DNA of 64,000 bases from positions 4,216,001 through 4,280,000 of the forward strand of contig NZ_CP139976.1 of assembly GCF_034424625.1 (NCBI RefSeq), read 5' to 3'. The translations under genes and the position numbers were made by a program. Below the pieces are notes generated by a model. The model saw only the letters and a program-made list of their open reading frames with translations. It searched no databases and was not told where the DNA came from. The DNA is from Janthinobacterium lividum. GTDB lineage: Bacteria > Pseudomonadota > Gammaproteobacteria > Burkholderiales > Burkholderiaceae_D. Shown piece after piece: positions 1 to 9,016 of the stretch; position 1 is the stretch's first letter; every line of letters begins with the position of its first letter.

Positions 1-1983
1 TCCATTTCGATCCAGGCACCATCCCGTCGTGCTGCCACTCCCATTCCAATTGCTGCTGTAAATATCACCGCCAATCTGTGCGTTTAAAATAGCAGCGTTC
101 GCGATGTAGGTCGAAGAATTGGTCGGCGTGATCTGGCCGTAAAGATTGTCCCCGAATCCGGCTCCTGGGCCGTCCGCCCAGGCCGATGGAACCGTTTGCG
201 CGGCAAGTGCCACGCCGAAATACCACAGGGAGATAAAGAGATAAGGTTCGACTCCGCCATCGCCCACAAGAACACAACGCACCGAGGCATAAGCGGCTCC
301 GGTCGGGGCCGTAGCGAATAGTGTTGATCTGGGCCAACTGCCAAGGGCGCCTATTACGCCGACGTTGTCTATGGCATTTCCGGGTATCTCCGAGAGATAA
401 GTACCGTCCATTTTGTAGAAAGCGATGTTGACGGCACCTTTGCAGCGATGTGAAGTCATATAGGCACTAAGCTCATAACGCGTGCCTGGAATCACTGGAA
501 ATTTCCGGAATTCCCCATCTTGCATTGGTGAGGCAATAGCATTGGAACCTGCTGAAACGGTCCCCATGCAGCAGATATAAATACCGCCTGCGCCGCCCGG
601 CAAGTAGGGTGCGTAACTCGGTGCGAAAATGGTCGTGCCTGGTGAGTACGAATACAATAAACCGAAGCCGCCTACCGTGCCTGGATAGGGACCAGCGTTG
701 CTGATCAGGTTACCCGCGCCTATGCCCGCATCCAGGTAGTTCGCCGTCAAGGGCATGCCGGCGCTGAGAATAACCTTGCCGTCGCGATCCTTTATTGCCA
801 ATCCGCGCGCATCGATTTTCTCAGCCGTGACGGAGTCTGCTGCCAGCGCCTTTGTTGCCACTGTTCCAGGTACAAGCAGGTTTCCATTTAACACAGTTCC
901 CAGTTCCAGCCATCCACCATCGACAAAGAATTTCGTCATCACATACGTCGCGTCATACAAGGTCACCACGTCGCGGTTGACCGGTGCACCGTAGCCAGCT
1001 CGCCCCAGCTCATACACGGCCGACGCATCCGACCAGGCCGAGTAACCAGGCGCCGTCACCGTCACCGTGCCGCGCTGGCCGGTGGCGCCATCAGCGGCCA
1101 GGCGCGCAGCGGCCGCCCATTCGCCTGGGGCGATGTCATCGGTCGCCGCGCGTGACGCAGCCGTGGCGCCGGACATGAACAGATAGGCGCCGCCCGCCGA
1201 CGGCACCTGGGTAGACCAGCCGTTGTTCAACCCCGTCAGTTTGCCCGTGGCAAACGTAAACGTGCATGCGGCCGTCGGCAGCGCGGGCGCTATGTTGGTT
1301 GCGCCCCGCTGGTAGATACGCACGGGCGCCACGTTCAAGCCGTCGGTGCCGTCCTTGGCCAGCTGCACCGCAGCCGACCATTCATTGGCGGCGATATTGT
1401 CCGTGGCATTGCGCGAGCTGGCGGCCGCCACGCGCACATACAGCGGCGCCGTGCCAGCCGGGATATTCTTCGACCAGCCATTGGCCAGGTCATTGCCGGC
1501 AGGTGTCGTGATTGCCGCCGTGGAAAAGGCGTAGATCACGTCGCCCGGAGAATCACCAGGTGCCGCAGCGGCGCGCTTGTAGGCGAAGGCCTGGCCCGTG
1601 TTCAATCCCGCCAGGCCCGTCTCGCCGGCGGCGCCGTCGAAGACCTTGCTGACCATGTAGTTGGCGAGGTAATCGACGCCAAATTCACGGATGCGTGCCT
1701 GCACCAGGGCAGTATCGGTAGTCATGCTGGCAAAATCGACCGTGGCCACGTTGCCGTTCACCCGCAACGCCGTGCCGGCGGATACGGAAAACACGATATC
1801 GCCCACCACATTGACCGGCTTGGCGGTGATGGCTATCGAGCCGGGCGCGCCCTCACCCGCACTATTGACGCGAAATACGGGCGTGCTGGCGGACATCAGG
1901 AGCGTCTTGCCATCGGCCGTCGTGCTGAAGCGCTCCGCCGTCGCCTGCAGCAGCGAATCGCGTTCTCCCACAATCGCGCTCAT
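1..1983 (-). CDS. Phage tail tip / host-specificity (J-like) protein, C-terminus beyond window
   Basis: A frame reads without a stop from ATG at 1983 to the left edge (661 codons), so the gene is cut by the window. Its start overlaps the stop of the upstream tail gene as ATGA. Two consecutive related modules of about 75 residues lie at roughly 135-290. Each carries a conserved NGWS segment and an AAxxW motif and ends in a Gly-rich linker (DGTDG, DGATG). The last visible residues (NAAILNAQIGGDIYS, then GWCLDRNG) match the pattern found near the end of lambda gpJ-type central fibres. By family, such proteins sit at the tail tip and choose the receptor. Base composition is lower in GC toward the 3' end, as is common in host-range modules. 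Function by analogy; confidence moderate. Confidence 0.7.
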   Translation of the reverse strand, partial: MSAIVGERDSLLQATAERFSTTADGKTLLMSASTPVFRVNSAGEGAPGSIAITAKPVNVVGDIVFSVSAGTALRVNGNVATVDFASMTTDTALVQARIREFGVDYLANYMVSKVFDGAAGETGLAGLNTGQAFAYKRAAAAPGDSPGDVIYAFSTAAITTPAGNDLANGWSKNIPAGTAPLYVRVAAASSRNATDNIAANEWSAAVQLAKDGTDGLNVAPVRIYQRGATNIAPALPTAACTFTFATGKLTGLNNGWSTQVPSAGGAYLFMSGATAASRAATDDIAPGEWAAAARLAADGATGQRGTVTVTAPGYSAWSDASAVYELGRAGYGAPVNRDVVTLYDATYVMTKFFVDGGWLELGTVLNGNLLVPGTVATKALAADSVTAEKIDARGLAIKDRDGKVILSAGMPLTANYLDAGIGAGNLISNAGPYPGTVGGFGLLYSYSPGTTIFAPSYAPYLPGGAGGIYICCMGTVSAGSNAIASPMQDGEFRKFPVIPGTRYELSAYMTSHRCKGAVNIAFYKMDGTYLSEIPGNAIDNVGVIGALGSWPRSTLFATAPTGAAYASVRCVLVGDGGVEPYLFISLWYFGVALAAQTVPSAWADGPGAGFGDNLYGQITPTNSSTYIANAAILNAQIGGDIYSSNWNGSGSTTGWCLDRNG

Positions 1984-3458
1984 ACGAGCACCCCCACCGT
2001 CACTCTGCCCGTCAGCCAGAAACGCGACAGCAGTACCACCACGCCCGGCACGCCCGGCACGCCATCCTGCAAGCCAAAGCGCTCAGCGCGCAGTTGTACG
2101 GGCTGTCCCAGTTCCAGCATCATCATCTCGGGTTCTCCATCGAATTCGTAAATGGTGCGCGGTACCTTGCTCAAGGCCAGGCGCCGCTGCGCTTCCGCGC
2201 GGGCATCGGCCCGCGTCTTCAGGCACGTATCGATCTGCACCGGGTCGTCGCTCAAGCGGTAACGCGTGCGCACCGCCGCGTCGACCACCGTCTCCGTCAG
2301 CCATTCGGTGGCATACAAATCTGCATGCGCGGGCGGTATGCTGGTCGTCAGGCCAGCCTGCGGCGTCCAGTTCCGGTCAAAACCGATCTTCACGGCGGCC
2401 GTCACCGGCAGGCGCTGCGCGGGACGCAGCGAGCGTTCGCGCATCTGCTCCGGACCGATCGCCACCGGCACGCCGGCGGCCGGCAGCGCGATCTGCACCA
2501 GGCGCAGCTGGCCCGTGCGCGACATGATCGCCTGGGCGCCCACGCTGGCCGCCAGTTGCTGGATGGCCTGCGCCTGGTTCGTGCGGTCCGCAACATACAG
2601 CCCCACCGGCTGCGGGTGGGACGCGTCGAAGGCGGCCAGGTTGTCCAGGTCCAGGTCCGCCAGGGTAAAACGGTCGGCCGCCTTGCCGTAGGCCGTGGCG
2701 ATGCGCTGCACCAGCGGCGCGATGCGCGGCGCATAGCCGCCGCCCTTGTCGCCCTGTACGCTGGCCGTGATCGTGGTGGAAAACGGATCGGTGGTCAGGT
2801 TGAAGCGGCCCGCCTGCTCATTCAAGGCCACGGCGATCGGCTTGCCGTTGGTGCGCACTTCAAACGTCGATTCGACCGCGCCGAGAAAACCGTATTCCAG
2901 CGTGGAGGGATTCGTCAGCATGGGCGCCACGTTGTGGCACTCGCCAAACGGTATGGGCAGGATGGCGTCCTTGTTCGGCGTCGTGCCACCCAGCTTGGCC
3001 TCGGAGATCGGCGTATTCAGGCGCTGCAGCTTGTCGCGCAGTACCAGGTTGACCGACTCGCGCCCCGCACTGGCCATGTCGGCGATGATGCCGTCGAAGA
3101 CCAGCTGGAAGTCGGCGCGCGGCCAGGACGGATCACCGGCCCAGGCCTTGATCGGCCGGTTCATCCAGACATCATTCAGCCAGCCATCAAGCGCGCCATC
3201 GGCGTTATCGAGTTCGATATCGCCGCCCGACAGCCCCGCCTCGCCGGACAGGCTGACCTGTTCCGTGAAGGCCAGGCCGCCCTTGGCCAGCGGCTGGTAG
3301 GCGGTATTCGCCGGCACTTCGCGCGGCCCGGTGATGTAGGGCCGCGAAGCGATATACCGCGTCACCTCGCTGCCGGCCACGTTAGCCTGCGCTTCGATCA
3401 GCACCATGCGGATGGCCGACGGGCTTTGCAGCCATTCCTGAAATTGCGCATCGGTCAT
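1980..3458 (-). CDS. Putative phage tail-tip / baseplate hub protein
   Basis: A 492-residue protein encoded between the tape measure and the J-like fibre gene, joined to both by ATGA overlaps, so the three are probably translationally coupled. The position corresponds to distal tail/hub proteins of siphophages, which connect the tube end to the fibre. No enzymatic motif is evident. The middle third (about 80-140) is rich in Trp and Asp (for example MNRPIKAWAGDPSW), and the C-terminal part is beta-rich. I do not recognise the exact family. The call rests on gene order and on the lack of membrane segments or a signal peptide. Confidence 0.6.
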   Translation of the reverse strand: MTDAQFQEWLQSPSAIRMVLIEAQANVAGSEVTRYIASRPYITGPREVPANTAYQPLAKGGLAFTEQVSLSGEAGLSGGDIELDNADGALDGWLNDVWMNRPIKAWAGDPSWPRADFQLVFDGIIADMASAGRESVNLVLRDKLQRLNTPISEAKLGGTTPNKDAILPIPFGECHNVAPMLTNPSTLEYGFLGAVESTFEVRTNGKPIAVALNEQAGRFNLTTDPFSTTITASVQGDKGGGYAPRIAPLVQRIATAYGKAADRFTLADLDLDNLAAFDASHPQPVGLYVADRTNQAQAIQQLAASVGAQAIMSRTGQLRLVQIALPAAGVPVAIGPEQMRERSLRPAQRLPVTAAVKIGFDRNWTPQAGLTTSIPPAHADLYATEWLTETVVDAAVRTRYRLSDDPVQIDTCLKTRADARAEAQRRLALSKVPRTIYEFDGEPEMMMLELGQPVQLRAERFGLQDGVPGVPGVVVLLSRFWLTGRVTVGVLV

Positions 3459-6400
3459 GCGTATTCTCCTTTCACTGCATTGGCCCAGGCGGATGCCCGG
3501 GACGATTTATCCACGCCATCGACCACCGTCCTGGCGGCGTTGGCATTCGATTCAAAGGTGGCCTGGATCGTGGCGCCTGTTTGCGCCCGCTGGTCGGCGC
3601 GCAAGCCTTCCAGCTCCACGCGCATGGCCTGGTTGTCTTCGCGCAGGCCGCGGATTTCGGCCACCAGGGCGTCAGAGCCGACGTTCGACGACGACGAATA
3701 GCGCACGGGGTCGAAGACGGCCGGCGCTTCCACCGCAGACTCTCCGAAAGAGGCGGCGACAGACATGCCGGCAGCAGGCGCAAAGCGCATGCCACCCGTG
3801 ATATCGGTCTGCCCGCCTGCCCGCAACGCAGCACCCAGCGCATCGACCGCCTGCTCGATACCAACCGCCGTCTTGTTCAGGTTGATCAACTGCCCCACTT
3901 GCGTATCGAGTGCCGTCAGCTGCTTCTGCGCATCGTTCAACTGTGTGCCCGTGATCGCCGCCAGTGCCGCCAGCTCGGACTGGACCCTGGCCGCATCGGC
4001 GGCATAGCTCGCGCTTGCAGCGTTCACGACCTGACTGGCCGTCAGATATGCCGTGGCAGTTCCTGTCAGCGCCGACTGGGCCGCCGCATCGCCCGTCTTC
4101 GCCTTGGCCAGCGTCTCTTCATACTGACGCTGCGCCTCTGCCATCTTCTGCATCGGCGTCAAGGTCGACAGGTTGCCCAGCAACAGAGAATCCTTGAAGG
4201 TGCGGATGCCGTCGCCAAACGATTTCAGGCGATCGATGGTGGACTTGAGGGCCGAAGACTCCGTTTCATAGGCACTGGCAATGTCCTGCCGCGCCTGCAA
4301 CTGGTCATACAAGGCCAGGTTGGTGGCATCGACCGCAGTACGCTCCTTGGCACGCAATTGCGCCGAAGTCATCGTCATCTGGTCGAGCTTTTCCTGGATG
4401 CCCTTGCGCTCGTCGGCAATGCCCTGCTCCGATTTGGTCAAGTCTTCCGTCGCCGCATGCGTCTTCGCAAACGCATCGGCCAATGCCATCAGGCCCGCAT
4501 ACTGGTCGGCCCCCGTCTTGGTGGCCAATGCGCCAGAATTGACCAGTTGCAATACCGTATCCTTGAACTGCGCGCGCGTGGTCACGCTCGCATAGCCCAG
4601 GGCCGCCATCTGTTGCGTCACGTGTTTTTGCACGGGCGCCAGGCGCTCGGCTTCGGTCAGGTAGTTTTCGGCAAAGAATGCAGTCCGATTGCCCAGTGCT
4701 TCAACGCCACCGGCAGCCTTGACCAACTGTTCGCGTGCCGCCAGGGACGCCACGCCAACGGCGCCGAATGCCTGCTGCGAGGTGCTGCCCAGGGTAGCCA
4801 GCATGGCATCGACGACCGCGTAGTTGCCCGCCAGGCGCTGCAGCGCAGCGCTGGCCGATTCGCCCTTCTGGCTCAGTTGCGACAGCGATGGCACCAGTTC
4901 CTTTGCCATCGCATCGCCGACGCCGGTAAAGAAATCGGCAATGGCTTTCTGGTTCGCGGCGTCATCCTTGGTCATGACGATATTGAGCGACTGCGTGCGC
5001 GTGGCCAGGCTATCCGTGTTGACGCCCAAGGTGCTGGCGAAAGCGCCCGTCACCGCCTTCATCTGCGCATACGTATCGCCAAGCGAGGCCGCCAGCTCGG
5101 CATCGACTTCAGAGCGGTCGGTACCTTTCTTATTCTTGCGGAAAAGGCCGCCCTTCTGGGTCCAGTTCGAATAACTCTCACCCGTAAAGCCATCGGCACC
5201 GAGGTTGCCCGAAATACCGGCACTGCTGACCTTTTTCTCGCCCATGCCGAACAAGCGGTTCGCCGCGCCGCCCAGCAGGCCGCCCACCAGCGCGCCCATA
5301 GCCGTACCCACCAAGGGAAAGACGACGGTTCCCAGTGCTGCGCCAACGGCCGTACCGGCATTGACCACACCATTGCGGCCATATTCGCCCGAAATCATCT
5401 TGCCGCCATACACGCCGCCCATGACGCCGGCGGCGACGCTTGCCGCCGCGCCCACACCGGTGGCGAGAGACCCATTGGCACTGACAAACGGAGAATAAGA
5501 ATTACCTTGCAGCATGTTGATACCGCGCTGCACGCCATCGGCCACCGAGTTGCCAATACCGGAAAGTCCGCTGGACAGCGAATCGTAGATGCCCTTCGCC
5601 GAACTCAGGAGCGACTGGATGCCCCCGCCGTTGGCCAGACTGCCCTGCGCTTGCGCCGCGCCCGGATTCAGGAACGAGGCAAAGCCGGCCGCGATGGGCG
5701 ACATGATCGGTTGCAGCACGAGGTTGTTGAACATGCTCTTCAACTTGTCCCTGAACATGGTCGCCAGGTTCTTGCCGCCTTCAAAGCCGTTCATGAACGC
5801 GTCAGTCAGTGACTTTTCGATATCCTTGGCGCTGGCAGCCCAGTCATCGGAGGCCTTCTTGGCCGCAGCGGCAGACGCCTCCTTGGCGGCCAGTTCTTCC
5901 GTCGCCGTCATGCTGCGCTGCTTGGCATCGATCAATGCATTCAAATACTCGATCTGGGCCGCATTTTCCTTGCCCACCGCCAGCGCGGCGCGCTGCTCCT
6001 TCAGCAGCGCCATTTCATTCTGCGCGATGGCGGTCTTGCTCATGCCATACACCGCCACCAGCTTTTCGCCAGCCTCGGCTTCCTTGACGGCATCGGCGAC
6101 GGCCTGCGTCCGTGTATCGGACAGCGCTTTCGCGTCTGCCAGCGCCTGCTCGGTCACAGCCTTGGCTTGCTTGCCCACCTCGATCTCATCGACGCGGGCC
6201 TGAAGCACCTTACGCGCAACCTCGAATCCCGCCTGCTCCGACGCAGTCAGTTTTTTCGTCTGACTCTCACGGAGTTCCTTCAACTGAAAATCGAACTTTT
6301 GCGCCTCGTTCATCTCAGCATAACCGGCAGCTTCGCGCTTCAGGTCGAGGGCCTTGCCGTGCATCTCTTTCATCATGGATTCGAAAGGCGTGGGCGGAGC

Positions 6401-8029
6401 GGGAAGCGCCGGCATGCCTGTAGCGGGCCCGTTCTTCGGTTTGCCGGGCGCTTCTTGCTGCTCAAGCTGCTTGAGCTTGCCGTGCACCATATCCAGTTCG
6501 CCCTGCAGCCTTGCCAGGTTGCTGTCCACCCCGGCCTTGTCCAGGGACTGGTATTTTCCCGTGCGATTGCGCACGGCATCCATTTCCGTCGAAATCTCCA
6601 GCATGCGTTCGCCAGCCGGGGTATTCAGTCCTTTCTCCGACACGCCCAGCTTTGCCAGCTCATTGCGCTTTGCGAGCTGGACCATCTGCTTGTCGAGTTC
6701 AGCAACGATTTCCTTGGTACTCTTGCGCATGGGCTCTACGGCTTTCTCCGCATTGTCTTTCGACGAACTCCCCCACATATTCCAGGCAGTAACACCTAAC
6801 CCTACGACAGTCACCAGCAAACCGATATAACCGCCCATGAATGCCAAGGCGCCCTTCAGCACTCCTGCAGCCACCGATGCGGCGCGCGTTGCGGTCGTTT
6901 GCGCCACCAATGCAGCGGCATGGGCTTCGGCGGCAACTGCAGCACGGGCCTGGGCCGGGATCAGGCCATTCGTGGTCAGCGCCAGCGCCACGTCGGCCTG
7001 GCTGGCGCGTATCGTCGCTTGTAATTCAGCAACACGTGCGGTCGCCAGTGCAGAGGTGGCGGCGGTCGCCGTCACGTCGGCATTCGCCGCCGCCAGGGTG
7101 GATGCCAGCAAGGCCCGGTTGGCCGTGACCTTGCTATACGTAGCCACGACGACGCCGGCAGCCCAGGAACCAAATTTCGCGGTGGTCAGCGTTTCGAGCA
7201 CGCCAACGACCAGGGTCAGGTTATTCGACAGAAATTCGAGGCCGCTCGTCATCAGGCGCACGGCGCCGGTCGACTCCGCCTGTCTCGCCGTGAACTCCAT
7301 CACGTTGTTGCTCAAGACGGTAAAGCTGCCACCGATGGTTTCGAACTGCACAGCTTCCTTGCGCAACTCTCCCAGCGCATTTGGCAGCGCGACGGCCATC
7401 ACGTCGGCAGTGATCAATCCTGCGCCGGCAAGCCCGGCGAGCGCTTCTTTCGACACGCCCAGGCCGGCGGCCATGGCCGCCATGACTTCGGGCGCAGCCT
7501 GGCTGATATCGTTAAATTGCTGGCTGCTCAGGGCGCCATCGGCGAAGGCGTCGGACAGCCCCTTGAAGGCGGTGGCGGAATCTGCCGCCGAGGCGCCGCT
7601 GATCTTGACGCCAAGATTGAGCGCCTCGGTGATGCCGGCCACTTCGGCCTGGCTGATGCCCAGTTTCTTGGTCGCATCGTTCATTTGGGCATACAACCCT
7701 GCCGTGGCGGCAAGGTCTGTCTGCCCCGAGGCGGCAATGCGCTTGACATTGTCGTACGCCTCGCCATATTCCTGCGTCGAACTGGTCGACATGCGCAGTT
7801 GCGCTGTCAGTTTCGTATATTCATCAGACAGTTTGACGATCTGGCCAATATTGTTGGAAATACCCAGGTTGGAGAGTATCTCCGTGTATTTTTTCGTGAC
7901 ATCTTCGAGTTTGAAAGTCGACTTGGCAGCCCGCTCGCTGGCCTCGCGCATGCGTTCCAGGTCATCTGCCGCGATGCGCACATTGAGCGTATCGATGCGT
8001 ATCTGCAATGTTTCAATTTCAACGGTCAT
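3455..8029 (-). CDS. Phage tail tape measure protein
   Basis: At 1524 residues this is by far the largest protein of the phage block, placed directly after the tail-assembly chaperones as in lambda-like phages. It is Ala-rich with long helical and coiled-coil stretches (about 1-60, 430-780, 1150-1420). Hydrophobic Gly/Ala segments lie near 395-420 (GGYIGLLVTVVGLGV) and 880-960, as expected for a protein that fills the tail tube and can insert in membranes. Tape measure proteins set tail length. Using the family rule of about 1.5 angstrom per residue, a tail of roughly 0.2 micrometre would be expected; this is inference. The start overlaps nothing and follows a hairpin-terminator. The stop overlaps the next start (ATGA). 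Confidence 0.88.
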   Translation of the reverse strand: MTVEIETLQIRIDTLNVRIAADDLERMREASERAAKSTFKLEDVTKKYTEILSNLGISNNIGQIVKLSDEYTKLTAQLRMSTSSTQEYGEAYDNVKRIAASGQTDLAATAGLYAQMNDATKKLGISQAEVAGITEALNLGVKISGASAADSATAFKGLSDAFADGALSSQQFNDISQAAPEVMAAMAAGLGVSKEALAGLAGAGLITADVMAVALPNALGELRKEAVQFETIGGSFTVLSNNVMEFTARQAESTGAVRLMTSGLEFLSNNLTLVVGVLETLTTAKFGSWAAGVVVATYSKVTANRALLASTLAAANADVTATAATSALATARVAELQATIRASQADVALALTTNGLIPAQARAAVAAEAHAAALVAQTTATRAASVAAGVLKGALAFMGGYIGLLVTVVGLGVTAWNMWGSSSKDNAEKAVEPMRKSTKEIVAELDKQMVQLAKRNELAKLGVSEKGLNTPAGERMLEISTEMDAVRNRTGKYQSLDKAGVDSNLARLQGELDMVHGKLKQLEQQEAPGKPKNGPATGMPALPAPPTPFESMMKEMHGKALDLKREAAGYAEMNEAQKFDFQLKELRESQTKKLTASEQAGFEVARKVLQARVDEIEVGKQAKAVTEQALADAKALSDTRTQAVADAVKEAEAGEKLVAVYGMSKTAIAQNEMALLKEQRAALAVGKENAAQIEYLNALIDAKQRSMTATEELAAKEASAAAAKKASDDWAASAKDIEKSLTDAFMNGFEGGKNLATMFRDKLKSMFNNLVLQPIMSPIAAGFASFLNPGAAQAQGSLANGGGIQSLLSSAKGIYDSLSSGLSGIGNSVADGVQRGINMLQGNSYSPFVSANGSLATGVGAAASVAAGVMGGVYGGKMISGEYGRNGVVNAGTAVGAALGTVVFPLVGTAMGALVGGLLGGAANRLFGMGEKKVSSAGISGNLGADGFTGESYSNWTQKGGLFRKNKKGTDRSEVDAELAASLGDTYAQMKAVTGAFASTLGVNTDSLATRTQSLNIVMTKDDAANQKAIADFFTGVGDAMAKELVPSLSQLSQKGESASAALQRLAGNYAVVDAMLATLGSTSQQAFGAVGVASLAAREQLVKAAGGVEALGNRTAFFAENYLTEAERLAPVQKHVTQQMAALGYASVTTRAQFKDTVLQLVNSGALATKTGADQYAGLMALADAFAKTHAATEDLTKSEQGIADERKGIQEKLDQMTMTSAQLRAKERTAVDATNLALYDQLQARQDIASAYETESSALKSTIDRLKSFGDGIRTFKDSLLLGNLSTLTPMQKMAEAQRQYEETLAKAKTGDAAAQSALTGTATAYLTASQVVNAASASYAADAARVQSELAALAAITGTQLNDAQKQLTALDTQVGQLINLNKTAVGIEQAVDALGAALRAGGQTDITGGMRFAPAAGMSVAASFGESAVEAPAVFDPVRYSSSSNVGSDALVAEIRGLREDNQAMRVELEGLRADQRAQTGATIQATFESNANAARTVVDGVDKSSRASAWANAVKGEYA

Positions 8030-8040
8030 AATTTACCCAT

Positions 8041-8064
8041 AAAAAAAGCCACCGCAAAGGTGAC
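8041..8064 (-). terminator. Intrinsic terminator before the tape measure gene
   Basis: On the minus strand a 6-bp stem (GTCACC/GGTGGC, one G-U pair) with loop TTTGC is followed by seven T. It lies only about 12 nt before the tape measure ATG. It is the third such hairpin in this tail module. Confidence 0.6.
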
Positions 8065-8144
8065 CGTGCAATCGAGGCCACCTTCACGACGGCTGTTGTG
8101 TTTTCCGTGTCACCTCTGCTGTAAAAATCAGGGCAAAACCAGGG

Positions 8145-8498
8145 CTAAGGCGAACTGTTTTGATGGGAGATATAGGCTGCGTCGAGCTGATCGACCAGCT
8201 CCTCTTCCCAAACCGCCAGACGGATACGATGCCGCAGTTGCCATGCCAGGATATCCAGGCTGCTCAAGGGATTGACCGCCATGCCGTTTTGCCGCTTGCG
8301 GCTCATCTGCACGAAAAACTGCCACACATGCGCCAGTTCAAACGGCAGTTGCGCGCGAACGGGAGCCTGCGGCTCCCGGTAGAGTGGATGGCGCTTGGCG
8401 GCATCCAGGTGCTCGCCTTTCGCATTGCCATCAGCCGCCTTTGCCGAACGCTCAAACTGTTCCTCGGCAAAGAGCAGCAAGGCGGCGGCTAGACCGTC
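8145..8498 (-). CDS. Tail assembly chaperone T-region, expressed by -1 frameshift from the G gene
   Basis: This frame continues the upstream G-like gene after a -1 shift at the slippery run 8504-8498 and adds 117 residues before its stop, predicting a GT fusion of about 265 residues. Independent initiation is possible only at a weak TTG (8480), so fusion is the more likely route. The added segment is rich in Trp, Arg and Leu (for example LAWQLRHRIRLAVWEE). In long-tailed phages the G and GT proteins are made in a fixed ratio and load tube subunits onto the tape measure. Its place, between the tube and tape measure genes, is canonical. Confidence 0.75.
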   Translation of the reverse strand, partial: DGLAAALLLFAEEQFERSAKAADGNAKGEHLDAAKRHPLYREPQAPVRAQLPFELAHVWQFFVQMSRKRQNGMAVNPLSSLDILAWQLRHRIRLAVWEEELVDQLDAAYISHQNSSP

Positions 8499-8941
8499 AA
8501 AAAATTGCCGTCCGCCTCGAGTGCGGCCAGCACTTTTTCCTGCCAGGACGGCATTTTTTCAAAAATCGCCTTCAGCAAAGCCGGGGAAGGCTGTACCGGG
8601 ACGCCCTTGTCGACGAAACCAGGCATGCCCACCACCACCGCGATGGCGATCTTCATGTTGCGGTTTTCCGCCAGGTCATACAGTTCCGCGGCGCCTTCGT
8701 CGGTCTTCGCGTCGATTTGCTTGCTTTTTTGCACCGAGCGCTTGATCGCCACCACCGACGTTTCGCGAATCACGGCACGGTACTGGTCGGAATTTTTGCT
8801 GACGATTTCAAAGCCCGCCTTGTGTGCGCCGTCTTCGTCAAACAACACTGACACCAGGTGCACCTGATCCACCGATTTGTTGCCATCATTCAACAGGGAA
8901 ATATCAAAACCAGCCGAGGCGATCATTTGTGCGTTGTTCAT
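8489..8941 (-). CDS. Phage tail assembly chaperone (gpG-like)
   Basis: A 150-residue acidic, helical protein placed between the tail tube gene and the tape measure, the usual place of lambda gpG-type chaperones. The ATG at 8941 (MNNAQMIASAG) is preferred over an in-frame start further upstream because the latter falls inside the preceding terminator region. An AAGAAAG ribosome site precedes 8941. Near its end the gene has a T6G slippery run that allows readthrough into the overlapping T frame. No enzymatic motifs are present. The role is inferred from gene order and the frameshift architecture, which are better conserved in this family than sequence. Confidence 0.75.
   Translation of the reverse strand: MNNAQMIASAGFDISLLNDGNKSVDQVHLVSVLFDEDGAHKAGFEIVSKNSDQYRAVIRETSVVAIKRSVQKSKQIDAKTDEGAAELYDLAENRNMKIAIAVVVGMPGFVDKGVPVQPSPALLKAIFEKMPSWQEKVLAALEADGNFLTV
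8498..8504 (-). promoter_or_regulatory. -1 ribosomal frameshift slippery heptamer
   Basis: The minus strand reads TTTTTTG, in phase as T TTT TTG with the G-like gene (codons N146, F147, L148). This is a classical X XXY YYZ heptamer three codons before the zero-frame stop at 8489-8491. Slipping back one base joins the G frame to the T frame exactly. Confidence 0.8.
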
Positions 8942-8972
8942 ATGTATTTTCTTTCTTGATTGAGGTAAAAGT

Positions 8973-8996
8973 AAAAAGGCCGCCATCAAGGCGGCC
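8973..8996 (-). terminator. Intrinsic terminator between tail tube and chaperone genes
   Basis: A perfect 7-bp stem (GGCCGCC/GGCGGCC) with a 5-nt loop is followed on the minus strand by five T. It lies 20 nt after the tail tube stop and about 30 nt before the chaperone start. Confidence 0.8.
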
Positions 8997-9016
8997 CCGG
9001 GTCAAGCGTCAGCCGC

